A stretch of DNA of 50,763 nt from Prosthecobacter sp. (GCA_021733925.1 JAIPJY010000051.1:1-50763); one strand, 5' to 3'. Positions 34,144 through 43,111 are shown, counted from the first letter of the stretch. Made by a program: numbers and translations. The notes: a model not told the origin generated them from the letters alone.

Positions 34144-34776
34144 ATGACCACCGCTGAACTTCTCACCGCCCTCAACTGGCGCTACGCCACCAAGGTCTTC
34201 GATTCCACGAAGAAGATCCCTGACGACACTTGGGCCGCACTTGAGGAGTCTCTGGTGCTTACGCCGTCCAGCTATGGCCTGCAGCCGTGGAAATTCATCA
34301 TCATTCAGGACAAGGAACTGCGTGAGGAGTTGATCGGGCATTCATGGCGTCAGCGTCAGGTGGTGGACTGCTCCCATCTGGTCGTCATGGCCACGAGGCA
34401 CACGATGTCGGAGGTCGAGATCGATGCCAATTTGATGCGCATCGCCGAGGTTCGTGGCGGCACGCCCGATGCATTGGTGGGCTACCGCAAGATGCTCACC
34501 GGCACATTGGAGCAGGGATACATGACCAAGGAGTGGGCCAAGATGCAGGCCTACATTGCCCTCGGCCAGTTCATGGCTGCGGCCGCTTTGCTCGGTATCG
34601 ACACCTGCCCAATGGAGGGCTTTGTGCCTGCAAAGTACGATGAGGTTCTCGGACTGGAGGCGCAGGGATTTACCACTGCGGTACTCTGCCCTGCGGGATA
34701 TCGTCATGCGGATGACCGGTATGCCTCGCTGCCCAAGGTGCGGTTTAAGAGCAGCGATGTGATTGAGCATCGGTGA
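34144..34776 (+). CDS. NAD(P)H-dependent nitroreductase (NfsB-like flavoprotein)
   Basis: The 210-residue cytosolic flavoenzyme has an NfsB layout: an N-terminal helix and RYATKVFDSTKKIP (FMN phosphate contact), TPSSYGLQPWKFIII (about 39-53), and late MEGFVPAKYDEVLGL and VLCPAGYRHADD. It would reduce nitroaromatics or quinones with NAD(P)H and FMN as a homodimer. The start is the ATG at 34144; the frame is open to 34057, but that stretch has no family character. It appears monocistronic between repeat-bearing gaps. Confidence 0.9.
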   Translation: MTTAELLTALNWRYATKVFDSTKKIPDDTWAALEESLVLTPSSYGLQPWKFIIIQDKELREELIGHSWRQRQVVDCSHLVVMATRHTMSEVEIDANLMRIAEVRGGTPDALVGYRKMLTGTLEQGYMTKEWAKMQAYIALGQFMAAAALLGIDTCPMEGFVPAKYDEVLGLEAQGFTTAVLCPAGYRHADDRYASLPKVRFKSSDVIEHR

Positions 34777-34856
34777 GTCGGCTTTCGGTTTTGCTAGCTG
34801 CCTCGGTCCCGCTGCGCAACCGCAGTTCAAAGGGTCTCCTGCGAAGCGCAAGGCAT

Positions 34857-34890
34857 CTTTGGAGTGCGGCTGCGGTAGCTGCCGCTTTCG
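34857..34890 (+). repeat. Family C intergenic repeat, short copy 2
   Basis: CTTTGGAGTGCGGCTGCGGT...GCCGCTTTCG has the same ends as the longer family C copies but a shorter middle, on the plus strand. A partial copy (GCAACCGCAGTTCAAAGG) precedes it at about 34816. The whole 34777-35067 gap is made of such pieces and holds no gene that I can support. Confidence 0.65.
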
Positions 34891-34983
34891 AGCGTCTCGT
34901 GATGTGCGTGTGCTGATCGGTTTGCGAAAATCCACCAGCGCTGCTTTCGAATGTCCCATCGCATGTCTAAGCTGTCCGGCCTG

Positions 34984-35032
34984 CGAAAGCGGTAGCTTCG
35001 TTCATTTTTCACTGTGCAACCGCAGTCCAAAG
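34984..35032 (-). repeat. Family C intergenic repeat, copy 3
   Basis: On the plus strand CGAAAGCGGTAGCTTCGTTC ... GCAACCGCAGTCCAAAG aligns closely with 9618-9665. On the minus strand it has the same CTTTGGACTGCGG...CCGCTTTCG ends as the inverted short copy at 34857. Confidence 0.72.
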
Positions 35033-35067
35033 AGGGGGCGCTCCGAATATGCTATTGAGCTTTCCTG

Positions 35068-35784
35068 TCAGGGCTGCGGCACAAGCTGCAGGAGACATGG
35101 ATTTGCAGCTGGGTCGAGCCACGCGAGTACCCTGCGCAGATGGGCCTCGGACATGGCGGTGCAGCCTGCCGTGGGTATATTCTCGCCCAGCCAGATGTGC
35201 ATGAAGATGCAGGAGCCGAGGCCGGGTTTGTTGTATGGATTGTGAGCGATGACGGCACCGAGTTTGTAGCAGCCAATGGTGGGAATCATTGTTTCCGGCC
35301 CCGTCCAATCAGAGGCCACGATGCGATCATCGATGATCTGATTGTAGTGCTGTGAGCGAACATCATCGATGCCCCAATGATGTGAGGTGCAGAGGATATA
35401 GGGCAGCTTGATGTAGCTTGGGTGAGGTTCATCGCCAAAGGCCTGGGTGATGCGAAAGACTCCTGCTGGAGCACAGCCGTCCCCTTCTTGTTTCATGCGC
35501 CAGCCTGCAGGGGCCGCCAGCGCAAACTCGCCGTGGCCCCATGCCATGCCGTTGCGGCCGATGCGGACAGGAATTGCGTCACCTGTCGAGTGCCAGTCGT
35601 TGGCTGGGGTGCGTTCGAGCATCGTGAGTTCTGCAGCCGTGGCCTTCTGATCTGCTGCGGTCACGTAGATCACCTGCCGGCAGTTTGACGGCAGCGCTGC
35701 GGTGATGTCAGAGGGCAGCTTCACAGGGATGCTCATGCGCGCACAGGAGGCGAGCGCGACGAACAAGACAAGAAGACGATGCAT
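35068..35784 (-). CDS. L,D-transpeptidase family lipoprotein (YkuD-like)
   Basis: The 238-residue product starts MHRLLVLFVALASCARM, a signal with lipobox LASC and Cys14, so it is probably a lipoprotein. The catalytic block near the end reads FMHIWLGENIPTAGCTAMSE, with H196 and nucleophile C208 in the TxGCT context of the YkuD/ErfK superfamily. Such enzymes form or edit L,D cross-links in peptidoglycan or attach lipoproteins. The N-terminal two thirds (APAGVFRITQAFGDEP and following) also match the family. It is separated by a terminator from the upstream isomerase gene. Confidence 0.82.
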   Translation of the reverse strand: MHRLLVLFVALASCARMSIPVKLPSDITAALPSNCRQVIYVTAADQKATAAELTMLERTPANDWHSTGDAIPVRIGRNGMAWGHGEFALAAPAGWRMKQEGDGCAPAGVFRITQAFGDEPHPSYIKLPYILCTSHHWGIDDVRSQHYNQIIDDRIVASDWTGPETMIPTIGCYKLGAVIAHNPYNKPGLGSCIFMHIWLGENIPTAGCTAMSEAHLRRVLAWLDPAANPCLLQLVPQP

Positions 35785-35802
35785 GCGAAGTGGGCGGAAA
35801 TG

Positions 35803-35830
35803 AAAACGCCGCAGAGTTTCCTCTGCGGCG
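35803..35830 (-). terminator. Intrinsic terminator after the sugar isomerase gene
   Basis: On the minus strand a perfect 10-bp stem CGCCGCAGAG / CTCTGCGGCG has a GAAA loop (35807-35830) and runs into TTTTCATTT. It ends the isomerase transcript (stop at 35859) just before the start of the transpeptidase gene. Confidence 0.88.
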
Positions 35831-35858
35831 CTGAAGAGTTGATCGGACGGGCGGGCTG

Positions 35859-36887
35859 TTACCAGCCGTGGGCGTCGCGGACTTTGATCATCGCGGCGAG
35901 GATGTTGTTCCAGGTGTCCGGCGTTTCGAGCACGGCGTTCGGGAACATGCAGCCATCCCAGCAGATGTGCTGGATGCCACGGGCGGCGGCGTCTTTGAGC
36001 CAGTAGCCGGAAGCTTTGGTGATGTCGAGCTTGCCGTTTGGATCGTCAGCACGGCAGTGCTTGCCGGTCTTGTCGTGCGAACCTGCGCCGTGGACGGTGC
36101 CGTCGTTTTGAGCGACGTGGAAGTCGATGGTCCAGGGGCGCAGAGCGTCGGTCATCTTCTCGTAGGCGGCCCAGAACTCGGCCTCGCTGTAGCCTTCCTT
36201 GAGGAGAGCATATTCAGGAGCGTTGTAGCCGAGGGTGTAGAGGTAGGTGTGCGCGAGGTCGGCCTGGAAGCCGAGGGCGTTTGGCATGCCGACGCCTTCG
36301 AGGACATCGAGCATGTCTTTCCAGGAGTGCATGCCGGCCCAGCAGATTTCGCCTTCGGCGGCGAGGCGCTCTCCGCTGTCTGCCGCGATCTGGGCAGCCT
36401 TCTTGAAGGTGTCCACGATGCGGGCGGTGTTTGCCTTGGGATTCTCACGCCACTTGGCGATGCCGAACTCGGCGGAGTCGATGCGGATGACGCCGTATTT
36501 GCGGACGCCGTGGTTATTGAAAACCTTGGCGATGCGACAGGCCATCTTGACGGCGCTGAGGAATTTTTCCTGCTGGGCGTCGTCGCCCATGGCGGAGTCA
36601 CCGACGGTGCCGGGCCACACGGGAGCCACGAGGGAACCGACGCTGAAGCCCTTGCTGGCAATGAGATCAGCGATCTTCTTGATCTCGTCGTCACTGGCCT
36701 CAGGATTGGTGTGAGGGAGGAAGAGGAAGTAGTCGATGCCTTCAAACTTCTGGCCGTTCACATTGGCTGCGGCGGTCAGATCCAGCATCTTTTCGAGGCT
36801 GATCGGTGGTTCCTGGCCTTCGCCATCGCCTTTGCCGACGAGTCCGGGCCACATTGCATTGTGAAGTTTGGGTGATGAGTAGCTCAT
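35859..36887 (-). CDS. Sugar phosphate isomerase/epimerase-like TIM-barrel protein
   Basis: The 342-residue cytosolic protein of the AP endonuclease 2/xylose isomerase-like TIM-barrel superfamily shows alternating strands and helices: [38 protein letters not shown] with a probable metal-binding Glu, [12 protein letters not shown], and [12 protein letters not shown] with Asp and His. These acidic and His residues fit a divalent metal centre for keto-sugar isomerisation. No signal peptide is present. PVC bacteria carry many such paralogues of unknown substrate. The upstream neighbour on the same strand is a sulfatase, but the 100-bp gap makes an operon uncertain. Confidence 0.82.
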   Translation of the reverse strand: MSYSSPKLHNAMWPGLVGKGDGEGQEPPISLEKMLDLTAAANVNGQKFEGIDYFLFLPHTNPEASDDEIKKIADLIASKGFSVGSLVAPVWPGTVGDSAMGDDAQQEKFLSAVKMACRIAKVFNNHGVRKYGVIRIDSAEFGIAKWRENPKANTARIVDTFKKAAQIAADSGERLAAEGEICWAGMHSWKDMLDVLEGVGMPNALGFQADLAHTYLYTLGYNAPEYALLKEGYSEAEFWAAYEKMTDALRPWTIDFHVAQNDGTVHGAGSHDKTGKHCRADDPNGKLDITKASGYWLKDAAARGIQHICWDGCMFPNAVLETPDTWNNILAAMIKVRDAHGW

Positions 36888-36989
36888 GGTAATTGCTTGG
36901 TTTGGGAAGCGAGTCGCGAGGTTAGCGGGAAGGTTTGGGAACGCACGAACAAAGTTTTGAGAATTATGCGGATCACGCCAGAGGGGGGA

Positions 36990-38567
36990 TTACTTCACTT
37001 TCTTTTTCGCTTTTGGCTTCGCGGCAGGTGTGGGCTTGCGAATGATGACCGGCACCGCGTTTTGCTGCGCCTCACCCGGCGTACTGCGGCCGCTGGTGAC
37101 GATCTGTTCGAGTTCGGCGGTCATTTTTGCCACGATCTCAGGGTTTTTATCCTGCACGTTGTCCTTCTCGGCGATGTCCGACTTCAGATTGTAGAGCTGG
37201 GTGTCGGGCAGGCCTTTTTCGCCGGGGCTGCCAGGGCGTGGGTCGCTCCAGCCGCCGGAACCGGCGCAGAGTTCGAGCTTCCAGTCGCCTTCGCGTAAAG
37301 CGAAAGAGCCGTTGATCGAATGGTGGATCACGCTTTGGCGGACCGGCTTGCCGGATTCACCCAGCAGTGCGGGCAGGATGCTGAAGCTGTCCTCGGCGGC
37401 GGTTTCGGGCAGCTTCGCACCGACTGCATCGGCAGTGGTGGCCATGAAGTCGGTGAGGCAGACGATCTGTGCGGAGGTCTGGCCGCCTTTGACTTTCGCA
37501 GGCCAGCGCACGATGAAGGGCACGCGGTGGCCGCCGTCGAAAATGTCCGCCTTGTGGCCGCGCATGTTGTAGCTGGGGTTGTGGCCTGCGGCGAGCAGCT
37601 TGGGGTAGTCGGCGCTGGGGGAGCAGCCGTTGTCGCTCGTGACGATGAAGAGCGTGTCCTTGGCGATGCCGGCTTCTTCCGTGGCGCGCATGATCTGGCC
37701 GATGGCATCGTCCGTTTCCATCACGAAGTCTGCGTAGAGGCTGATGCCGCTTTTGCCCTGCCACTTTTCGCTGGGAAGGATGGGGGTGTGGGGGGAGTTC
37801 AGCGGCATGTAGAGGAAGAAGGGCGCGCCCGCTTTCGCCTTGGCCTCAACAATCTTCTTCGCTTCCCGAGTGAAGGTGGGCAGCACGTCCTCCCCACGGA
37901 AGCCGGGGGAGCCGGGGCCTTCGCGGGTATAGCCCATACGGCCACCTGCGTTCATGGCGAGCTTCATCGTCTCCGTGGGATTGGCCACAACGCGATCGTT
38001 TTCGATGAAGCAGTACGGCACCATGTCCAGCGAGGCGCTGATGCCGAAATAGGTGTCAAAGCCGACGCTGTTCGGACCGTTGGTGATGGGCTTGGTGTAA
38101 TCGACGTTGTTCACCTGCTCGGCCTTTTCGATGTTCAGTTCCTCCGTGGGGCCCGTGCGCACCCAGTCCATGCCCAGGTGCCATTTGCCCACGCAATGCG
38201 TGGAGTAGCCTTGGGCCTTGAGCATGTCCGCCACGGTCATGCGCCCCTGCTCGATCAACCGCGGGCTGAGGCCGCCGAGCACGCTGCTTTGCAGTTTCGA
38301 GCGCCAGGCATAACGGCCTGTCATCACGCCGTAGCGGGTCGGTGTGCAGACGCTGGAACCGGAATGCGCATCCGTGAAAATCATGCCCTCCTTGGCAAGA
38401 CGGTCAAAATTCGGCGTGGCGATTTTGCCGTCGGGATTGAGGCATTTCACATCGCCGTAGCCAAGATCATCGCAGAGGATGAAGATGATGTTGGGTTTGT
38501 CGCCAGCGCTGGCCGTGACGGCGAAAGCGAGGCACCACAGGGTCGTGAGAGCAAAGAGTCGGTTCAT
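36990..38567 (-). CDS. Exported type I sulfatase (arylsulfatase family)
   Basis: The 525-residue protein has a signal peptide (cleavage near TASA-GDK, about 22). The metal-binding pair is D33-D34 in FILCDDLGYGD. The modification site CTPTR (C74 to R78) is the Cys form of the CxPxR motif that is converted to formylglycine, so a maturation enzyme must be encoded elsewhere. Further landmarks are GKWHLG and SDNGCSP. The C-terminus is unusually Lys/Pro-rich (PTPAAKPKAKKKVK). It hydrolyses sulfate esters in the periplasm, probably from sulfated glycans; the substrate is not determinable. A small unknown gene lies 21 bp upstream and is probably co-transcribed. Confidence 0.92.
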   Translation of the reverse strand: MNRLFALTTLWCLAFAVTASAGDKPNIIFILCDDLGYGDVKCLNPDGKIATPNFDRLAKEGMIFTDAHSGSSVCTPTRYGVMTGRYAWRSKLQSSVLGGLSPRLIEQGRMTVADMLKAQGYSTHCVGKWHLGMDWVRTGPTEELNIEKAEQVNNVDYTKPITNGPNSVGFDTYFGISASLDMVPYCFIENDRVVANPTETMKLAMNAGGRMGYTREGPGSPGFRGEDVLPTFTREAKKIVEAKAKAGAPFFLYMPLNSPHTPILPSEKWQGKSGISLYADFVMETDDAIGQIMRATEEAGIAKDTLFIVTSDNGCSPSADYPKLLAAGHNPSYNMRGHKADIFDGGHRVPFIVRWPAKVKGGQTSAQIVCLTDFMATTADAVGAKLPETAAEDSFSILPALLGESGKPVRQSVIHHSINGSFALREGDWKLELCAGSGGWSDPRPGSPGEKGLPDTQLYNLKSDIAEKDNVQDKNPEIVAKMTAELEQIVTSGRSTPGEAQQNAVPVIIRKPTPAAKPKAKKKVK

Positions 38568-38588
38568 GGTGAACCGTCTTCAACGCAC

Positions 38589-38825
38589 TCAACCCTCCGA
38601 GCTATCGAGATATTCCAGCGCCTTCGAAAAACTGGCCTGGGTGAGGAAGTGATTGAGTCGTGGCGGGAGTTCCGCTCGCAGTTTGAGATGCTCGGCGCCG
38701 AGTTCCTCCGAAACCTGCTTCAAGGCTTCCAGATGTGCCGCCGCATCACGATCCCGAAACGCATGATCGGCGATGATGTCGAGACGACGCTGGAGAAGGG
38801 TGCGCAATGAATCAAGGGATGTCAT
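38589..38825 (-). CDS. Small helical protein of unknown function
   Basis: The 78-residue product is almost entirely helical and charged (SLRTLLQRRLDIIADHAFRD; AAAHLEALKQVSEELGAEHL), with no signal or membrane segment and no recognised family. It has the look of a small helical-hairpin or dimerising coiled-coil protein. I chose ATG 38825; the frame is open to 38852. It sits 42 bp after the esterase-propeller gene and 21 bp before the sulfatase on the same strand, so it is likely part of that transcription unit. Confidence 0.6.
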   Translation of the reverse strand: MTSLDSLRTLLQRRLDIIADHAFRDRDAAAHLEALKQVSEELGAEHLKLRAELPPRLNHFLTQASFSKALEYLDSSEG

Positions 38826-38867
38826 GCCTGCATATTCTTGCGTCTGAAGCAACTGACCACCAGTTTT

Positions 38868-40742
38868 TCAGAGCTTCGGCTTTGGCGGCGTGATCGGAGC
38901 CATCTGACCGCTGACAATGCCGTGGGCTTTGGTCGGACGTTTGTAAATGGCATCACCGCAGGCGATGAAGAGTTCGCTGAGATCTTTGCCGCCGAAACAA
39001 ATGTCCTGCGGTTTTTGAGGTGTCTTGATGATGAAGTTCACGCGACCGGCTTGATCGCAGACCTGAATGCCGAGAGAGGTGGCGACGTAGAGCCAGCCGT
39101 TGGTATCTACGCAGAGGCCGCCAGCTTTGAGTTGCTGGCCTCGAGTTTCCTCCAAGTCACCGAATGGCTGCAACGCATGAATAGCAGGCACGCTTATTTT
39201 GTCAGGCTTAGCAGCGAATGAATCACCACCCGTAGGATCTTCTACATCAATCACTTGGGCGGAAAAAATAACACCACTCTCTTTCTGACTCGCATAGATC
39301 ACAGTTTGGTCTGGAGACAAACAGAGCTTCTCAAATGCACGCACGGCCGCTGACTCAGTCCATGCCGACGAGCCAAGACCACCGGGCTCTTCTTTCTTGG
39401 GGACAACAAAGATGGCGGCACCTTTGTGCTGTGCGAAAGGATTCCCTTCGGGGAAATCTTCTTCAAGCCCTGCGAAAATTTGACCATCGCTTCGCATGAC
39501 AAAAACCGAGGCTCCGACGACACGATTGAAAACTGCTTTTTTGTCATCTGGGCTAAGCCCTTTGAGGTGAATCCTTCCTTCAGGTCCCGCGTAGAGAGCC
39601 ACTGGCTGACCATCCAGGGAGACTCCCAGATCGAATCGAATATGGGATTGCCGCATGCTATTCGCCATGATGGTGACAGGTCCATCGGTTGGAACTGTCC
39701 AAAGTGAGGAAGAGTTTCTAGCAATGGCGAATGCGGTTCCATCTTTAGCAGCAGCCAAACGGTGAAAATCGGGCGCGCTGCCTTCCAGTTTTGAATCCAC
39801 CGGCATTTGCAGCATCTCCCACTCCCCTTCCCCGACCACCTCATAGCCCTTCCACTTGGACTCCCCTTTCGCATTCGCTTTGATCTCGATGTTCGTCTGC
39901 CAGTCGCGCCAGAGCCAGCGGAGGACGTCGGGGAAGATTTGGCTGGCGTGTTTGGCGTTGTGGCCGCCTTCGCCCCAGGCGTGGTTCACGTCGTAGCCAG
40001 CCCAGGTGAGGCTGCGCTCCATGGTCTGGTTGGCCATCCACCAGTCGCCGCAGTAGAGGTTGTTGTCGCCCGTGCCGGACTGGAGAAAAACGCGGAGGGG
40101 CTTGGGCTCGAATTTGCGCACCAGGACGGGGAGCTGGTCCGCGCCATGGATGCCGACGTAGGTGCCCACACCGGTGAAGACGCGGCGAAAGCGGTCGGGG
40201 CGGTGCCATGCGGCCATGAAGGCGCAGATGCCGCCGCTGCTGTTGCCGGAGATGGCGGCGAGATTGGGATCGGCACTGAGCTTGAGGCCGTGCTTGTTCT
40301 CGATGGCAGGCAGGAACTCATCAAGCAGGAAATGCGAGTAGGTAGGCGTGATGCTGTCGTACTCGTAGCTGCGATTGTAGCGCGGCAGGGCCTTGTCATT
40401 CGCCGCAGGCACGACGCCGGGCTTGATGAAGATGCCGACCAGCGGTGGGATGTCTTTCTTGGCGATGAGATTGTCGAACACGACGGGGGCCTGGTAAATG
40501 ACGCCGTCCTGAAAGACCATGAAGGGGGCGGGCTTCGATTTGTCGAAACCGGCGGGCAGGTAGATCTGGTATTCCCGCTCGGTGCCTGGGAACACGCTGC
40601 TGTCCTTCGCACTGTAGCTGCCCTTCAGCATCGTGCCTTTGGGCACGTTCGGCTGCGGTTTGGAATCTTCGGTGAGAGGAAACTCCGGCTCGGCGGTGAA
40701 TGCCAGGCGGGTGAGCAGCAGCAGTGCGAGGATGGGGCGCAT
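38868..40742 (-). CDS. Exported esterase fused to SMP-30/gluconolactonase-like propeller
   Basis: The 624-residue protein has a short signal (MRPILALLLLTRLAFTAEP). Residues about 45-310 form an alpha/beta hydrolase of the enterochelin-esterase/CE1 type: nucleophile S168 in GNSSGG, an acid in the SGTGDNNLYCGD region and His in EGGHNAKHA. Residues about 320-620 form a beta-propeller like SMP-30/gluconolactonase (DLGVSLDGQPVALYAGPEG; GGLCVDTNGWLYVATSLGIQV). A carbohydrate or siderophore ester is a reasonable substrate class. Codons from roughly 39180 to 39785, within the propeller, are AT-richer than the esterase part. The start is the ATG at 40742; the frame is open to 40814. Confidence 0.82.
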   Translation of the reverse strand: MRPILALLLLTRLAFTAEPEFPLTEDSKPQPNVPKGTMLKGSYSAKDSSVFPGTEREYQIYLPAGFDKSKPAPFMVFQDGVIYQAPVVFDNLIAKKDIPPLVGIFIKPGVVPAANDKALPRYNRSYEYDSITPTYSHFLLDEFLPAIENKHGLKLSADPNLAAISGNSSGGICAFMAAWHRPDRFRRVFTGVGTYVGIHGADQLPVLVRKFEPKPLRVFLQSGTGDNNLYCGDWWMANQTMERSLTWAGYDVNHAWGEGGHNAKHASQIFPDVLRWLWRDWQTNIEIKANAKGESKWKGYEVVGEGEWEMLQMPVDSKLEGSAPDFHRLAAAKDGTAFAIARNSSSLWTVPTDGPVTIMANSMRQSHIRFDLGVSLDGQPVALYAGPEGRIHLKGLSPDDKKAVFNRVVGASVFVMRSDGQIFAGLEEDFPEGNPFAQHKGAAIFVVPKKEEPGGLGSSAWTESAAVRAFEKLCLSPDQTVIYASQKESGVIFSAQVIDVEDPTGGDSFAAKPDKISVPAIHALQPFGDLEETRGQQLKAGGLCVDTNGWLYVATSLGIQVCDQAGRVNFIIKTPQKPQDICFGGKDLSELFIACGDAIYKRPTKAHGIVSGQMAPITPPKPKL

Positions 40743-40865
40743 GCGCGCATGCTGACAGAGGCGGCCACGGGCCGCCAGCCTGAATTTATATGTGCCACGT
40801 CTTGAATAAAACACCTATGCCGGGACGTTGAGATCGGGCTTGTTTCACCGTGGGCTCCGGCTAGC

Positions 40866-41615
40866 ATGAGGCAGCTTATTTCACCCCCTCCTGTCATCCA
40901 TTTGAAACCCGGTTTCGTTCTCGCATGCGCACTCATTGGCGCGGGGCTTGCCATGTCGGCCCCGATGGCGGAGAAGCGCACGGACGATCCTGGGGCAAGT
41001 TCTGACATCGCGCTGCTGCGGCTGAGCTATGCGCGCGAGCTGATCGAAGCCAGCCTCGCGCCGGTCAAAGAGCAGATCACCACGCTGGGCACCCTGGAAA
41101 AGCAGTTCGCCGCCGAGCGTGACTACGACGACGCCATCACCGCACGCGATGAACGCAAGCGTTTGCAAAATGAGCTGGCCCGTCTGGACAAAGAACTGCT
41201 GCTGCTGCAAACGCGCGAGCAGACGCTCAAGACTTCGCTGCTGCCGGACCGCATCAAGTTTCCGCTCGACGCTGCCGCGCTGAGCGATCTGCGGCTCGAA
41301 GGCGGTGCCATCACCGGGTGGTCGAAGGTCGGTGCCGCCGCGACCTGGAAGCTGCCCGCGCTGCCACCCGGGGGGTATGAAGTGATGCTGCGCTACCGCT
41401 GCGGCGCTACGGAGGGCGGCAAACTGCTGATCAAAGAAGCGCACTTCACCCTTACCACGAGCATCGAAACCACGCTCAAAGGTCCGGAGGAGCGCAGTGC
41501 AGGCACACTTAAAATCAGCGACGGCTCGGGCACACTGACACTTTCCGCACAAGCACTGGTCACTGACAATCTCATGCAACTGCTGGCCGTGGAACTCGTG
41601 CCGGCCACCCAATGA
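40866..41615 (+). CDS. Exported coiled-coil/beta-sandwich protein, first of three related genes
   Basis: The 249-residue protein has a signal-like N-terminus (VLACALIGAGLAMSAP, cleaved near 31). A helical coiled-coil follows (about 45-115) with the pattern ERDYDDAITARDERKRLQNE, then a beta-rich domain (about 150-247) opening PPGGYEVMLRYRCGA and ending LLAVELVP. The same order recurs in the next two genes, whose starts overlap by 4 nt. The beta domain looks like a carbohydrate-binding-type sandwich; no catalytic motif is visible. I do not recognise a named family; scaffolding or binding in the periplasm is inference only. It is divergent from the esterase-propeller gene. Confidence 0.72.
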   Translation: MRQLISPPPVIHLKPGFVLACALIGAGLAMSAPMAEKRTDDPGASSDIALLRLSYARELIEASLAPVKEQITTLGTLEKQFAAERDYDDAITARDERKRLQNELARLDKELLLLQTREQTLKTSLLPDRIKFPLDAAALSDLRLEGGAITGWSKVGAAATWKLPALPPGGYEVMLRYRCGATEGGKLLIKEAHFTLTTSIETTLKGPEERSAGTLKISDGSGTLTLSAQALVTDNLMQLLAVELVPATQ

Positions 41616-43111
41616 AGCTCTCTCTGCCAGTCCTGATTTTCGCTCTGCATGCCTGCACGGCATTGCAGGCGCAAACGCCTGTGCAGGAACCGGCGGCCCT
41701 CACCGCCACACGCTCGGCATTCATGCGTCAGGTGATGACGGATTCGCAACTGCTCACCCAGCAGTACGAACGTGCACTGGCCAAAGTGGAAACGGAAGTC
41801 GCCACGGCGGGTGACTATGAGGAGGCACGTGCGATCCGTCAGCGGCGCGAACAACTGCAGGCGCTGTATGCCGGCACGGCGTCCAGCCTCGCCACGCCCC
41901 TGCCCCTGACTCAAGCAAGAATGATGGGATCTGCCCAGGCCTCGGGCGAAATGCTCGGCGGCTGGCGCTCCAACGGCAGCGGGGCGGAGTGGCAGAATTT
42001 TCGCCTCGTGCCGGGCAGCTACCACCTCGAATTTGAAGCAAACATGAGTGATGCTCCCGTCGCAGGCAGCATCTATGCCTCACCCAAATTCCTGCCGCAG
42101 CAGAAGGCCTTGTTCAGTTTTGACGAGGTGACGCTGCTGGGCATCGCCGCCGAAAATCACCGCACCTTTGAAATCACCCGCAGCACGGATGAAACCACGT
42201 TCACCACCGTGCATGTCGGACCGCTGACGTTCACCCGCAATCCTGTCACTCTGCGTTTCACGGCTGCGGATGGATATCCCGCCAACATCATCCGCATTCG
42301 AAACCTGCGGCTGGTGCCCGTCACGGACGCCACCGCCGCCGCCAGTCCCACCACGCTTCCTCAGACCAGCTCCACCACCGCGATGCAGCTGGCCAGCACA
42401 GCACTGAAAGACGCCATCGACACCGCCCGGAAAGCAGCTTCCGCCAGGTATCTCGACGAATTGAATGATCTCGCAGTGAACAAACCCGAACTGAAAGGAC
42501 AGATCGATGCCGAAATTCGCCGGATGCAGCGGTTGGGAGATCAAAAGGCAGGGCGCAGTGGCATCAACGCGATCACCACCACCGGCGGCGGCTTCAGCGG
42601 CTTTGAAGACATCAGTGATGCACGCCTCGCGGATGAGGATCCGATGTCCGGCGAACGCTTCAAGGTGGTTTACGAAGGCCGCACCCTGATGGTGCGCCTG
42701 CTGTGGATCGATTGTGCGCCGCTGGAGGAAAACGAGCCTGGAGTGAAGCGCTTCGCCAAGCATTTCAACATCGAGGAAGAGGATGTGCCAGCCGTGGGTC
42801 GTGCCGCGCGCGAGTTCACCGCGAGTTACCTGCGTAACAAACCCCTGCGCCTGCTCATCCGCCCGGACCGCGACAAAGACGGCACCATGGCCGCGCTGTT
42901 GTTTCTGCCAAATGTGGGCTTGTACCAAAATGTGCTGGTCAATCACGGGCTGGCATCAGTAGTAGAGCCTGCGCGCGAGCAACAGCACAATGCCATGGAG
43001 CGTGCCTTCCTCTCCACGCTGAGCGCCATTGAAACCACCGCCAGAAAACGCCGGCCCGCCCCCGGTGCGTGGGCGCTCTCGGCTGATACCCATGGAGGGA
43101 AGCAGCCATGA
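41612..43111 (+). CDS. Exported coiled-coil/beta-sandwich protein with C-terminal SNase-like domain
   Basis: The 499-residue protein has a signal peptide (MKLSLPVLIFALHACTALQAQ). A helical segment (about 35-85) includes AGDYEEARAIRQRREQLQAL, close to that of the preceding protein. A beta domain (about 110-235) begins LVPGSYHLEFEANM and ends IRNLRLVP. A second helix-rich part (255-315) leads to a thermonuclease-like domain (about 335-485): MVRLLWIDCAPLEENEPG, AREFTASYLRNKPLRLL, NVLVNHGLASVV. The nuclease Arg of MVRLL is kept, but the second catalytic Arg (KYGR in staphylococcal nuclease) is replaced by Thr/Met in DGTMAALL, so activity is doubtful. ATGA overlaps on both sides show translational coupling. 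Confidence 0.78.
   Translation: MKLSLPVLIFALHACTALQAQTPVQEPAALTATRSAFMRQVMTDSQLLTQQYERALAKVETEVATAGDYEEARAIRQRREQLQALYAGTASSLATPLPLTQARMMGSAQASGEMLGGWRSNGSGAEWQNFRLVPGSYHLEFEANMSDAPVAGSIYASPKFLPQQKALFSFDEVTLLGIAAENHRTFEITRSTDETTFTTVHVGPLTFTRNPVTLRFTAADGYPANIIRIRNLRLVPVTDATAAASPTTLPQTSSTTAMQLASTALKDAIDTARKAASARYLDELNDLAVNKPELKGQIDAEIRRMQRLGDQKAGRSGINAITTTGGGFSGFEDISDARLADEDPMSGERFKVVYEGRTLMVRLLWIDCAPLEENEPGVKRFAKHFNIEEEDVPAVGRAAREFTASYLRNKPLRLLIRPDRDKDGTMAALLFLPNVGLYQNVLVNHGLASVVEPAREQQHNAMERAFLSTLSAIETTARKRRPAPGAWALSADTHGGKQP

Noticed and set aside
37320-38810. Long plus-strand frame opposite the sulfatase
   Set aside because: No domain signature; the minus strand has the CTPTR and DD motifs of a real sulfatase.
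39807-40805. Plus-strand frame opposite the esterase half of the fusion
   Set aside because: Antisense shadow with biased composition and no family match that I can see.
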